Assembly (NCBI GenBank): GCA_009602725.1
Contig: WELB01000267.1
Coordinates: forward strand, 47,646 to 105,221
DNA length: 57,576 nt
Origin: Spirogloea muscicola
Taxonomy: Eukaryota; Streptophyta; Zygnematophyceae; Spirogloeales; Spirogloeaceae
Reading direction: 5' to 3'
Shown piece after piece: positions 11,597-21,374 of this stretch (position 1 is the first letter of the stretch; each line of letters opens with the position of its first letter). The position numbers were made by a program, and so were the translations under genes. Under the pieces are notes generated by a model, which was not told the origin of the DNA, made no database searches, and saw only the letters and a program-made list of their open reading frames with translations.

Positions 11597-11955
11597 TAAG
11601 GGCCTGTTTACACTTGGTCAGATGGTCACGGTCACATTGACCACCCCGTCAGAGGGGTGGTCGCGGCCACGGAGGCCGAGGCCGCCTGCACGTGCGGACG
11701 TGTATTTAAAATTAGTGGATGTGGGAGGGGGCGGTGCCAGCTGTTTCTTTTGGGGCGGGTGCGCTGGGGGAGGGGGTCCTCGTGGTACACAGCGCCGTTT
11801 CCTCCTTAACGGGGGCAAATGTCGACCTGGTCAGCGTCCGATGTAGCGCCGTCGTGGCGGGTGACCGCGACCGGGCGCGCAAGGTCGTAAGCCGTTCGTT
11901 CGCGCGACACGTACCCCTCGACGCGGCCGACCGCCCCGGTGTAACCCGGCCCTAA
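11597..11955 (+). mobile_element. Short non-autonomous terminal-repeat element, copy B
   Basis: About 350 bp between TAA and TAA. The left end is GGGCCTGTTTACAC and the right end GTGTAACCCGGCCC, an imperfect terminal inverted repeat. The 3-bp TAA flanks resemble PIF/Harbinger-type duplications, though the family is not proven. Internal landmarks shared with copy C are GCCACGGAGGCCGAGGCCGC, GGTGCCAGCTGT and CTGGTCAGCGTCCGATG. No protein-coding capacity is credible. Confidence 0.65.
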
Positions 11956-12332
11956 AGCCGGTTACACCGAACGCGTTGTATGGAATGACCTCGTTACACT
12001 GGCGCGGGGCCCGGTCGTAGTCGCACGCCACGAAGACGCCCCATCGGACGCTGACCAGGACGCCTTTCGGGCGCGCTGAAGGAAGAAACGCGCGCGTTTG
12101 CCACGCTGGCGGCCGGAATCCAGACCACCTCCCGAGGTGGTCTGGACTCCGACCACCCCCCCCCCACCCCGGCCCGGCCCGAAAAAGGACAGCTGGCACC
12201 AACCCCTCCGATTCACGAAAATGCAAATACGCACCCGCACGTGCAGGCGGCTTCGGCCTCCGTGGCAACGACAACCCCTTGACCCGGCGGTCATCACCGG
12301 TTTTGGCCGACCGCCCCGGTGTAACCCGGCCC
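11956..12332 (-). mobile_element. Short non-autonomous terminal-repeat element, copy C (inverted)
   Basis: Read on the minus strand it runs GGGCCGGGTTACACCGG, GCCACGGAGGCCGAAGCCGC, GGTGCCAGCTGT, CCTGGTCAGCGTCCGATG and ends near GGTGTAACCGGCT. It is therefore a second copy of element B in reverse, abutting it tail to tail. It differs by an extra palindrome (AGACCACCTC CCGAGGTGGTCT) at 12120-12145. The right border meets TTACATGATC, the continuation of the interrupted LTR1d. Confidence 0.65.
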
Positions 12333-13079
12333 TTACATGATCCTATCGTATCTACCGTTTTAGTCCCAAGCGGTACCGGTAGCTATGCTCCACTGTATGT
12401 CGCTAAGTACGGCCCGGGGCCCTCGGTTTTGTGCCGCATGTGCTCCGCCCAGGAGGCGCCGCTTCGCGCCTCCTTGGAGCCGCCCGAAGCTCCGCGTCGC
12501 GATCGCGCCGCCCACGGCGTTGCTTCGCACCTCCTTGGTACCGCCCAATGGGCAGCGCTTCGTGACTCCCTGTACAGCTCAAAGGGAGTCGCCTTGTGTC
12601 CCCATTGGTCAGGCCCGCCCCTCTGGGGGAGGACCTTGGGCCGACCTTTGTCACACCCTCGGGGGAGGGGTGGCAGATGGAAAGCTTATCAGTAGTAGGC
12701 CAAGGCTAGACTTCTCAGTCTAACCCGTGACGCCAAGAGAGGCACAGCCCCGCTGCTGCCTGCTGCCGCAGTGCCGCCACAGCTCTGCTGCTGCCGCCTG
12801 CTGCCCCAGCCCGTCGCCGCAACTCGTTGCTGCAAACACGGCCGGCTCTTTGTAAGTACCGTGGCTGCCCCCCTTGCGGGGACAGCTGCTGACCCTCGGT
12901 CGAGTCGCCGCCTTCCGGCGGTGCCTCAAGATACTTATGCCGCGCTGTGTGCGCGTATGTGTACGCTGTGTGCACTGGCATTCCACTCTGTAAGAGGGTT
13001 GTCTCCAAAACACCCTATGCCCGAAATTCAAACAGGAAGTTCAGAACCTCATTGTGTGATCAGGGGAAGGAACGTTATA

Positions 13080-13092
13080 TCGATATCAGAGG
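13080..13092 (+). other. Degenerate primer-binding site (initiator tRNA-Met type)
   Basis: TCGATATCAGAGG directly follows the LTR1d end and differs at two positions from TTGGTATCAGAGG, found in the same place at 26078. Confidence 0.6.
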
Positions 13093-13795
13093 AGTTCTTG
13101 CACTAGTCAGCCCTGTAGAAGTTTTTTCTTGAAAGACTGCTAGTGCAAGGATCCTTCCGAATGCTGGACAGATCTAATCTGTAAGCGTGAGACCTTTCCC
13201 AGTTTGGATGTGGAGCCGTCCTCGGCGAAGCGGCAAGTGTGCCAACCTTTTTGCCTTCGACTTTCACGCACCAGGTCTTTCAGTTGCTGAGTGGCTCTTC
13301 TTCCCGGCGCCAATCTTCATTGCCTGGTCACTATTTCGCCTACGTAACCACCTGTGCCCGGTGTGTAGCTGGCCTATGAAGCACGGCATAGCACCCGGTG
13401 CCGCAAATGGGCGGCAACCTGACTGTCGGCCAGGTGCTGGTCTGTATGCTCGCCTGGTGCGCTCCCTTAGTCTGCTTTTCGAGCTTGCTGTTTGGGGGTA
13501 TAATCTGGCGTGCTACCATGTTTCGCTTTGCTTGCCTAGTGCACGGGCCTTGCTCAGGACCACTGTGGTAGTATTGTTTCAGCAGATATGTCTTATACCT
13601 GCCGTTTACCTGATCCCTCAGTGTGTTTGTATAAAGGCATGGAGTCGGCTGACTCAAGCGCGCCACCTAGTCCTCGTCTGCCGGCTATTCAACCTGCTAA
13701 GGTCGAGGCAGTGATTTGATGAGCTGTCGGGGCTCCAATCGCCATCCCTGAATCGTCCAACTCCAAGGAGGCGCACGTTATGGCTTCATGGAGCA
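13093..13795 (+). pseudogene. Leader and gag start of a truncated LTR1 gypsy element
   Basis: The leader (GTTCTTGCACTAGTCAGCC, TAGTGCAAGGATCC) parallels 26091-26500. A gag start at 13638 (MESADSSAPPSPRLPAIQP, stop near 13717) matches MKSPDSSTCPSPLPPAVPP, which begins at 19819 on the minus strand. After about 13795 the similarity is lost, so only the first few hundred internal bases of this element survive. The leader around 13490 also gives an independent check of the inversion described in the findings. Confidence 0.65.
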
Positions 13796-14214
13796 GTATG
13801 AGGCTGCTGGTTCAAGGGACCTGGTAGTAGATTCCGTGTAAGGTGTGCTCTGAGATGTAAAAATTGCTCGCCCATGTTGTGGGGCGAGCAATCACTACAT
13901 CTCCTGTAGGCAAAATGCCTGGTGCCGCCGGAGCTCCGGTTGGATGTGCCCAACTGTCTCCACCTGCTGCACCCGTAGTCACGACTAGGCCGTGTCCAGC
14001 CGTCTCTACCAGCCATGTCTACCTATTACGGCCGGAGTTCTTGCCGGAGTCACGACTGGGAGTGCTCGGTAGTCTCCACCTGCCGTGTGAGCTAGAATGG
14101 CAAACAGGAGCAGCCTCAACACCTGGCTTTGAGATAGTGGTGTGGCTTGCTTGTACTGCAAACCCTTCACACCCGCGTGGGGATTGTAGTTCACCTCTCT
14201 GTGTGGGATCCTGC
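13796..14214. other. Unassigned transposon-derived sequence
   Basis: No protein family recognised. TGCTCGCCCATG...GGGGCGAGCA at 13867-13892 is a perfect short inverted repeat and may be a remnant of LINE tails. Long minus-strand frames here do not resemble the LINE protein. Confidence 0.35.
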
Positions 14215-14666
14215 CTAGTTGCAGGCTCCGGTGAAGAAGTCCACCCCGGGGGATCTCATAACATTGGAAACTTCTGCCAAGAACTCGTCTTGAGCTGAGC
14301 GGAGCGCCACCTGAAAAGGCAACGAGCCGGTAGCCATCTCCGCCACGGCATGCTGCAACGGGGGCCGCCCATCTTGGAGAAAGCGCTGTGCCACCGACGT
14401 GGCGACCTGGGCCCAACTTCCAAGGAAAGCTGGCCTGCAGACGCGCGCGAGCGAGCGGCAGCCGAGGTTGCCATGGCCGGGGGGCAGAGTGGCCTGGAGC
14501 GTCGCAGCTGGCGAGTCGAGGAAGCCAGTGTAGCGGATGAGGGCCGCCACGCCCTCCATGACACCCGCGTCGAATGTTGTGCAGGCCTCCAGCACAGGGG
14601 GGTAGGGAGGGGTCGTCCGCGCCAGGTATGGGGACGCTGCACAATGCATCTGGTGAGCATGGCAAG
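14215..14666 (-). pseudogene. LINE fragment downstream of the RT domain
   Basis: Minus strand 14666 down: LAMLTRCIVQRPHTW, then FDAGVMEGVAAL, HGNLGCRSLARVC, FLGSWAQVATSVAQRF, MATGSLPFQVALRSAQD. It aligns with residues 3-130 of the 464-residue LINE frame at 56172-57566. It starts exactly at the end of the 3' LTR1 (14667). The matching upstream RT part is the fragment at 24090-25102, now on the other strand because of the inversion. Confidence 0.8.
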
Positions 14667-15641
14667 TGTGACATCTCTGCTCTAATCACACAGTTAGAGT
14701 CAGAATGTCCTGGTTTGGATTTGAGCATAGGGTGTTTTGGAGACAACCCTCATACAGGAGAACGCCAACGCACATACGCGCACAGAGCGCAACGGAAGTC
14801 TTACCCTGAGGCACCGCCATAGGGCGGTGACCTCACCAATAGACATGCGGAGACCCGGCAGGGCCCGCAGCGATGAGCTGCAGCGACGGGCTGGCAGCAG
14901 GCGGCAGCAGCAGAGCCGTGGCGGCGGCGGCAGCAGCAGGCAGCAGCGGGGCTGGCTAGGCAGCAGCAGGGCTGTGTCTCTCTCGGGCGTTGGTCGACTG
15001 AGGAGTCTGACCAAGGCCCACTACTTATAGCGGTTCTCCTGCCACCCCTCCCCTGAGAGTGTGACGAGGGTCGCCCCCAGGGCCCTCCCTCGGAGGGGTG
15101 GGCCTGACAAGGTGACACGACAAATACAACAGGCTGGCACACAGGGCCAGAGGCCTGTAGCACGAGTCCAAGGGACTAGCGCCAAGAGGCCGGCGCGCGA
15201 GTCCAAGGGACTGGCGCGCTGCACAGCATGAGTCCAAGGGAGTAGCGCCAAGAGGCCGGCGCGCGAAAGGACTGGCGCGCTGCACAGCATGAGTCCAAGG
15301 GACTAGCGGCAAGAGGCCGGCGCGCCAATAGCCTGGCTTACGGGGCCAAGGGACTGAGGCCATGCGGACACAGGACCGAGGCCATGCAGCCAAGAGGCCG
15401 AGAGAGCTGGTCAATCCGGTCGGCCCGCCGGGCGCCGGCCTGAGGGAGAGCTGGCCGGCCTGCAGGGCGTGAGCCCGAGGCGTGCGGACAGCGTACAGAG
15501 CCCGGGACCCTCGAACCGTACTTGGCTACACAGAGTGCAGCCAAGCTACCCGCACCGTTTGGGACTCCAAACGGTAGATACGGTACGCTCATGTAAGGTT
15601 ATCGCGCGCCATTACCACCTTCAAACGGCGGAAACGTTACA
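14667..15641 (-). repeat. 3' LTR of the LTR1 gypsy element
   Basis: On the minus strand it begins TGTAACGTTTCCGCCG at 15641 and ends GCAGAGATGTCACA at 14667 (975 bp). A purine-rich tract (AAGTGGGGAGGTA) precedes it at 15642-15654. A TATAAG box with flanking CCGC...TAGTGG lies near 15023-15030. In the last 140 bp it differs from the displaced 5' LTR (ending 26077) at only about two positions. Confidence 0.9.
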
Positions 15642-18600
15642 TACCTCCCCACTTAGGTGTTCACGTCCTCGGGAACAAGGAGGGAGCACGACAGATACCC
15701 AGGGTTTTAAGCCCGGCGGGAAGGTTTTGGACGACGGATAGAAGAGGCTTGGCCTCCTGTCAAATACTTCTGGACGCGGGAAGGGCAATTGGCAAGATTG
15801 GCCGCTGGTTCCCAGGTATTGTGCTCAGGCCCAAAGCCGAGCCACTCGATGAGGTACTCAACGGATTTACGACGCCCACGGAGAGTGTCGGAGAGTGACA
15901 AAGTCTCCTCCACTTGAAACTCCTCCGCGCCATCAACAACGAGGGGAGGTGGGGGCGGTTGGACACGGCCATCCGTACGGTATGGCTCGAGTTGAGACAC
16001 ATGCAAAAGGTTGTGGAGTTTCCAATGTACCGGTGTATCAATCTCGTATGCGACCTTGCCGACAAGGCGCATGACACGGAAAGGTCCAACCCACTTTGGT
16101 AGCAACTTAGGCGTACCAACAGCCCGCAAGACTAAGTGCTTAGTGCTCAATAGCACTTGGGCACCGACGTCGAAGGACACATGCCTGCGACGGCGATCAG
16201 CATACTGCTTTTGCCGGTTCTGAGCAATTATCAATAATTGCTTAGCCCCCCGCTGAGCTGCCAGGAGAGTACCGGTGATGCTTACAGCGGCCGGAACGCG
16301 CTCCGGCCTCCCCACCTGCAAAGGTGATCGGGGATGCTGACCATAATCAGGAAGAAGGGTGTATTTTTGGTAGAGTCATGAAAGGCATTGTTCACAGCAT
16401 ACTCCGCTGGAGCAAGATACACATCCCAGTCAGTTTGACTGGGGTTTACGAAGTGCCTGAGCATGTCTTGCAAAACCCGATTCATCCGTTCGGTCTGACC
16501 GTCCGTCTGGGGATGGAAAGCCGTGGACATGGATTGCTTCGTGCCGAGAAGCCTGCACACTTCCTTCCAGAAGTGACCCGTGAAGCGAGGATCGCGGTCA
16601 GACACGATGCGCTCGGGGACTCCGTGCAGTTTCCACGTGATACGCGATCCACAAATATGCCAGCGAATTCCTTAGCGGATACCCGTGTGGTCGTAGGTAC
16701 GAAGTGCACCATTTTAATCAAACGATCCACAAACACGACAATGGCGTCATAGCCGTTGCGCGTCTTGGGCGACTGGATGATGAAATCCACGCTGACATCG
16801 GACCAGTTTCGCGGTGGAACAGCCAAAGGTTGGAGCAACCCGGCAGGCTTGTGAGAGTGTGCCTTACTACGCTGGCAGGTGGCACAAGTCTTCACAAAAG
16901 TAATTACGTGAATCGACAAGCGCGGCCACCAAAAGAGAAGCTGGATAGCTTCCTTTGTCTTTCCCATACCCAAATGACCACAGTACGGAGGCTCATGCAT
17001 CTCTTGCATGATACTAGTGCGCAAGGCATTGCAGTTGGGCACCACAATGGCGTCACCTCGCCACCAGAAGCCTCGGTCATGTACTACTACTGTACGTGGT
17101 TTGGTTGCAGATGCAAACCAAGGGTCTGTACCACACCCATCACGGATACGCACATACAGCTCAGAGAGGTTGATGGTGCTCTGCGCTGCGGCCCCACGGG
17201 TAGGCCGCACGTCTGCAGTCTGAACCCTTGTGGCGCACAAGACAGGCGCCACAGCAGCCCCTGCAATGTTGCGGCTCACCGGGTCCGCCTTATCGATACG
17301 TCCAGGGTGGTACAACCACTGGAATCGAAATTGTGCCATGCTCTTAGCCCACCGAGCTTGACGCCTGCTCAATTGCTGCTGTTTGTGAAAGTAGGTCAAC
17401 GGTCAATGATCCGTTACGACCGTAAATTCGACACCATCCAGATAGCATCGCCACGCACGGAGGGCGTGCACAACAGCAAGGAGCTCCTGCTCACCCGTAG
17501 TATAATTTCGCTCTGCAGGACTGAGCAGGCGACTTTCGAAAGCTACGGGATGACCCTCCTGCAGGAGAACGGCACCAATGCCGATCAAAGAGGCGTCACA
17601 TACGACTTCATCTGGCACGCCTTCTCGAGGCAAAGCCAAAACGGGTGGTGATACCAGGACCCGTTTTATATCCTCAAACGCCTTCTGGCATTCGGACGTC
17701 CACCCCCATGGTACGTCCTTACGAGTGAGCTTCGTAAGAGGAGATGCCATGCTTCCATATCCTTGAATTCCGGAAATAGTTTGCGAATCCCAAAAAGGAA
17801 CGCAACTGCGGCACAGTCCGCGGCACAGGCCAGTCCTTTACTACTACGGTCTTTTTGGGGTCGACGCGCACCCCGTCTTTGCCCACCACATGCCCTAAGT
17901 ACGTTAATTCGGGCTGGTTGAATACACACTTGGAGGTCTCGGCATACAAATGATTTTCACGTAGCAACTGCAGGACTTTCCGCAGGTGGCGTACATGATC
18001 CTCAGGCGTTTTTCTGAACACCAGTATGTCATCCAGATAGACCAGCACGAAGTCATACAAAAGGGGGCCAAAGACTTTCGTCATCACTGCCTGAAACGTG
18101 GCAGGTGCGTTGGTCAGACCAAAACTCAGCACCTTGAACTGGAAGTGTCCGACAGGCGTACGAAACGCTGATTGCGGAACGTCCTCAGGAGTGATACGAA
18201 TTTGATGATACCCACTTTGCAAGTCGAGGGAGCTGAACACTTTAGCTTCCGCGAGACGATCGAAGAGATCGTCGATACGAGGCAACGGGTATCGGTTCTT
18301 GACAGTGAGCTTGTTGAGGGCTCGGTAATCGATGCACATCCGGAGACTACCGTCCTTCTTCTTAACGAAGAGGATAGGTGCACCATACGGGGACTGAGAG
18401 GGCTCAACGTGGCCCTTACGGAGCAATTCCGTCACTTGGGATTGCATCTCTCGAAATTCGAGAGGACTCAGTCGATACATGGGACGGTACGGCGGCACAG
18501 CGCCAGGCTCCAATGGAATTGTATGAGCCACGCCTCGATGGGGAGGCAATCCGTCTGGAAGTGCATCCGGGAACACATCCGAATACTCTGCCAACAACTT

Positions 18601-18675
18601 GTCAAGAGCCGGACTACGTGAGGCCACGATGCTCACTGCAGAGTCAGGGGGAGACTCAGCATCCACAACACCCAA
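15642..18675 (-). pseudogene. Defective gypsy pol (RT-RNase H-integrase-chromodomain), LTR1 element
   Basis: Read on the minus strand the domains are in Ty3/gypsy chromovirus order. RT is at 18675-17719 ([35 protein letters not shown]). A frameshift near 17750 leads into RNase H (17750-17403: DASLIGIGAVLLQEG, ELLAVVHALRAW), which ends in a nonsense codon after VTDH. Integrase follows (17399-16482: HLGMGKTKE, CATCQRSK, DVSVDFIIQSP), with a frameshift into SDRDPRFTGHFW and QTDGQTERMN. Last come the GPF/RVMR segment and a chromodomain (about 15890-15730: YLIEWLGFGPEHNTWEP). At least three frame breaks make it non-functional. It was probably copied with the gag fragment at 18676-19819. Confidence 0.9.
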
Positions 18676-19819
18676 ATATGTAGCCGAAGCTGGTTATTTG
18701 CGAAGAAGCTTCCTCATCCGCACAGCTGAAAGCCGCAGAGAAGAGTCTTGCATGGGTGGTGGTACACAGGAATTCGACGTTGTGCAATTTAAAACGACGA
18801 GGACCACTGCGGCCGACCCAAGTGCGCTGTTTACAATCAAGCACGGATGCGGTGGCACAGAGCCAATTGGCTGGGCGCCGTGGCCCCACATAGGGCTTGC
18901 CAGTGGTGTTTGGCATACTACTGGGGCGACGCTTCAAAGATGAAGGCACCGCCGGGTCGACCACTTCTGCCAGGGGACGCTTGCGGGGATACATGGCGAA
19001 AGTGATGCGCGCTTGCTCAATGAAGCGGTCCAGAGTGTCCCCTGGCTGGAAGGTTACAGCATCCAACTGGGCAAGGAGAGTCACGTACTCGGGTAGCCCT
19101 GCCTTCAACCGCTGGCACTGGTCAGCGTTGTCCATGGGCTCGGTGTCGAATTTCGACAACAGCATGTGGAAGCGCCGCACATAGTCCTCGAAGTCGTTGT
19201 TTCTCATGCGAATGACATCAAGTTCGTCTATCGCATTGAGTTCGGCGTGCACTTCGCCGTACATACTTGACAACGATCGTACGCAGAAATCCCACTGATT
19301 GTACACTACGAAGGTGGAGGATTTCTTGACGCTTTCCCACCACTGGGCGGGATCGCCTGAGAGATACGTGGCCGCAAGCCCGACACGGTGTTGTGTGCCG
19401 GTGCCACACTGTACGAATTACGCAAGAATCTCGGCAAGCCAAGCGTTGAGGCCGCCGCGGAAGGATTGTCCATTGAATTTGGCCGGTGAGGCGGGCTTGG
19501 CACGCCCCACCTGCGACTTACGGAGTCTGGCCTTCAGCTTGCGGACACGCTTTTCGCCCTTGGTTACTCGGGCGACAAGCGCTTGCACTTCTTCCAGCAG
19601 CGCTCCCAAGAAGGAAGCTACTGCTGGGTCCCCACACACCGGGACCGCAGCCTCGTGGAGCTCCTGAAGGCGCGCACTGCGCTGGGCGTCGTCGGAGGTT
19701 AAAACGTCCGCAGTCGTCGCCTGGAGCTCCCCTAGATCGTCGGCAAGATCCTCGACCTCAAGAGGTGGAACAGCCGGTGGAAGAGGACTAGGGCATGTAC
19801 TGGAGTCCGGCGACTTCAT
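18676..19819 (-). pseudogene. Gag of the LTR1 element, fused by deletion to the post-protease linker
   Basis: ATG 19819 (MKSPDSSTCPSP) begins gag; a stop at 19418 interrupts it after GGLNAWLAEILA. The capsid-like part continues in another frame ([40 protein letters not shown]). Near 18885 the sequence jumps from TTGKPYVGP to NWLCATASVLDC. In the sister copy those two points are about 0.9 kb apart (54080 and 54962). The deletion removed the zinc knuckle, the unidentified domain and the protease, so this copy could not process its own polyprotein. Confidence 0.8.
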
Positions 19820-19947
19820 GCCTGATACCACACACTGACGGATAAGTCAGATGCGGCAGACATATCGAGGATCCATACTGGCAAGAAGTACTCAAAAGGA
19901 CTGGTGCCCCAGACCCACAAGCAATCATGACAGCCCATGCGTCATAC
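19820..19947 (-). other. Inner half of the LTR1 element leader
   Basis: Non-coding sequence upstream of the gag ATG. Its outward continuation is not next to it but at 26500-26078 on the other side of the inverted segment. The last five bases (19943-19947, catac) are one half of a target-site duplication whose partner is now at 26496-26500, reading gtatg. Confidence 0.8.
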
Positions 19948-20322
19948 TGTCATGAATCGCGCCCTAGCCCGAGCTCGAGCCGGCGCCCCGCGCCCTAAGC
20001 CTAAATCCAGCCTAGTCAGCCCTAACCCTAATCTGGGCTCCTCTAGAGGGTTCCCGAGGGACCCCGGGCATGGGAACGTCCTCCTGCAACTTCTAGATCT
20101 TTACAGAGGCCCTAGTGAGGCTAGGCTATATAAGGAGGGGGGCCCCTCTTGGGCCCCCATCTCCAGCAATCTGTATCCTGCCTGCTGACCTCTCGAGCAC
20201 TCTGTACTCTTGCCCCTCCAGTAATCCAAGACGCCTTGTGCATCGTGCTTCCAGTCTCTTGATCCTCGCTTGCAGTCCAGCTCCGCGTCCTAAGGCCCCG
20301 GGCCTCCGCCCGCCGCCTTACA
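19948..20322 (+). repeat. Solo LTR3 (recombinant)
   Basis: 375 bp, from TGTCATGAATCGCGCC to CGCCGCCTTACA, with TATATAA at 20127-20133. It matches the two LTRs of the element at 26501-31831, which lie in the opposite orientation. Its flanks (catac, gtaag) do not match each other, but each matches one flank of the full element. It shares three variants in its right half with the 26501 LTR against the 31457 LTR. Confidence 0.9.
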
Positions 20323-20340
20323 GTAAGTGGGAACGTTACA
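20323..20340 (-). repeat. First 18 bases of a split LTR4
   Basis: Reverse complement TGTAACGTTCCCACTTAC equals the start of LTR4 (34631: TGTTACGTTCCCACTTATTG). The rest of this LTR4 is at 31832 onward. Confidence 0.75.
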
Positions 20341-20621
20341 GAGGGCGCACCAGCCGCCAACACCTGAGGTACGGCAAGGCGAGGAGCAAAGCAGGGATCA
20401 CCCATGCCGAGGTATCACAATACCGATCTCACCACGAAGTGCATGACGTCCATGGGCACATATTCACACTTATAATGCCAGCTAAGGGCTGGTTGGACCA
20501 CACCAGGACCCCTGTCTCACACACGAGACCGATGGGTACTTGCCAGCGCGTGTTACACAGCAGCACAACTGATAGCTGATACACAGGCGATGTCGTGGCT
20601 TGCAGTGGTACACATGCAACT
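20341..20621. other. Unassigned sequence upstream of the split LTR4
   Basis: No coding or repeat signature recognised. In the restored arrangement it is the flank on the 5' side of the LTR4. Confidence 0.4.
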
Positions 20622-21374
20622 TGTAATAACCCAAGCCTGTCCACAGGCAAATAAGGACTTCGGTCCTTATTGGCTTCGGACATAGGGGATTTAGGAGCAG
20701 ACCCTCTACACGAATCAGCACACGCGCGTCGGCGCGCAGCGGAAGTCTTGGCCCTGTTGTGCTGCCATTGGGCAGCGTCTCCACCTCCTGCGCACCAGCC
20801 CGCAGCTAGCCCCCCAAGGGCTGGCCACGGACGCCTCGCAGCACGCCGGCAGCAGTCTGACATCGGCGGGCTGTGGCAGCAGGCAGCAGCAGGGCTGCGC
20901 CTCTCTCTCGCTTTAATGATCCGAGCTCTCTCAGCCGGGTTGAGCCAGACCCTTATAGTGCTCCACCATGCCACCCTTCCCTTGGGATTGTGGGGGGCCC
21001 GCTCTTGGCCTACCCCGAAGGGTGTGCTGGACGAATGAGGACTCATGCCGGTGCGTGACACCAATCGGTGCATCGGTCGTGCAACTGCTGAGGCGTTGTG
21101 CAACGGCCGGAGGCACCAAGCGGCGCACCGATTGCACTACCGCCGCGACACGAAGCGGTCTGGAGCCCCCTGGCCTCCCGGGTGGGACAGACCACCTGGA
21201 GTCGCCTGGACTCTTGGGCGGGCCCGACCCACCTGTAGCCACCTGACAGAGCCAGGTCGCGTAATGACGATGACGGGACGACTGCCGGAACGGCACAGGA
21301 AAGTATCGTGCGTCTACACTCATGTATTCGCTACCAACCGCTGGTTAGCGCTCCCAAATGGTAGGAACGTTGCA
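20622..21374 (-). repeat. 3' LTR of a second gypsy element (variant LTR1c)
   Basis: On the minus strand it begins TGCAACGTTCCTACC at 21374 and ends GGGTTATTACA at 20622 (753 bp). A purine tract (AGTGGGGACTTA) lies just inside at 21375-21386, and the pol frame of the same element follows on the same strand. Confidence 0.75.

Larger units (their letters stand above)
10996..13079 (+). repeat. LTR1d, split by two insertions; probable 5' LTR
   Basis: Pieces of a single LTR can be put in order: 10996-11020 (TGATGTTCCCTTCGTTTGGG, GTGCC), 11577-11596 (GCCAACGGTGCCGGTAA) and 12333-13079 (TTACATGATC to GAACGTTATA). Together they follow the start of the unbroken LTR1 at 47468 (TGTAACGTTCCCTTCGTTTG, GTGCCAACGGTGCCGGTAACC, TTACAT). 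A LINE and a pair of short elements occupy the two gaps. A degenerate primer-binding site follows at once, then leader and gag start, so it was the 5' LTR of a + strand element. Confidence 0.75.

Noticed and set aside
11831-12297. Long minus-strand open frames across the short element pair
   Set aside because: Open because of high GC content; they cross the junction of two inverted non-coding elements and show no protein family.
13867-13892. Perfect inverted repeat TGCTCGCCCA...GGGGCGAGCA considered as a terminator or RNA gene
   Set aside because: Matches the LINE tail word GCTCGCCCA; no independent evidence for an RNA gene.
14006-14746. 246-residue minus-strand open frame
   Set aside because: It runs from an LTR end through a LINE fragment in the wrong frame; the LINE protein is read in another frame at 14215-14666.
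20010-20040. CCCTAACCCTAA in LTR3, telomere-like
   Set aside because: Only two units, and present at the same place in all three LTR3 copies; it is part of the LTR, not a telomere.
20429-21103. 224-residue minus-strand frame
   Set aside because: Lies mostly inside an LTR1c and has no family match; GC-driven open frame.
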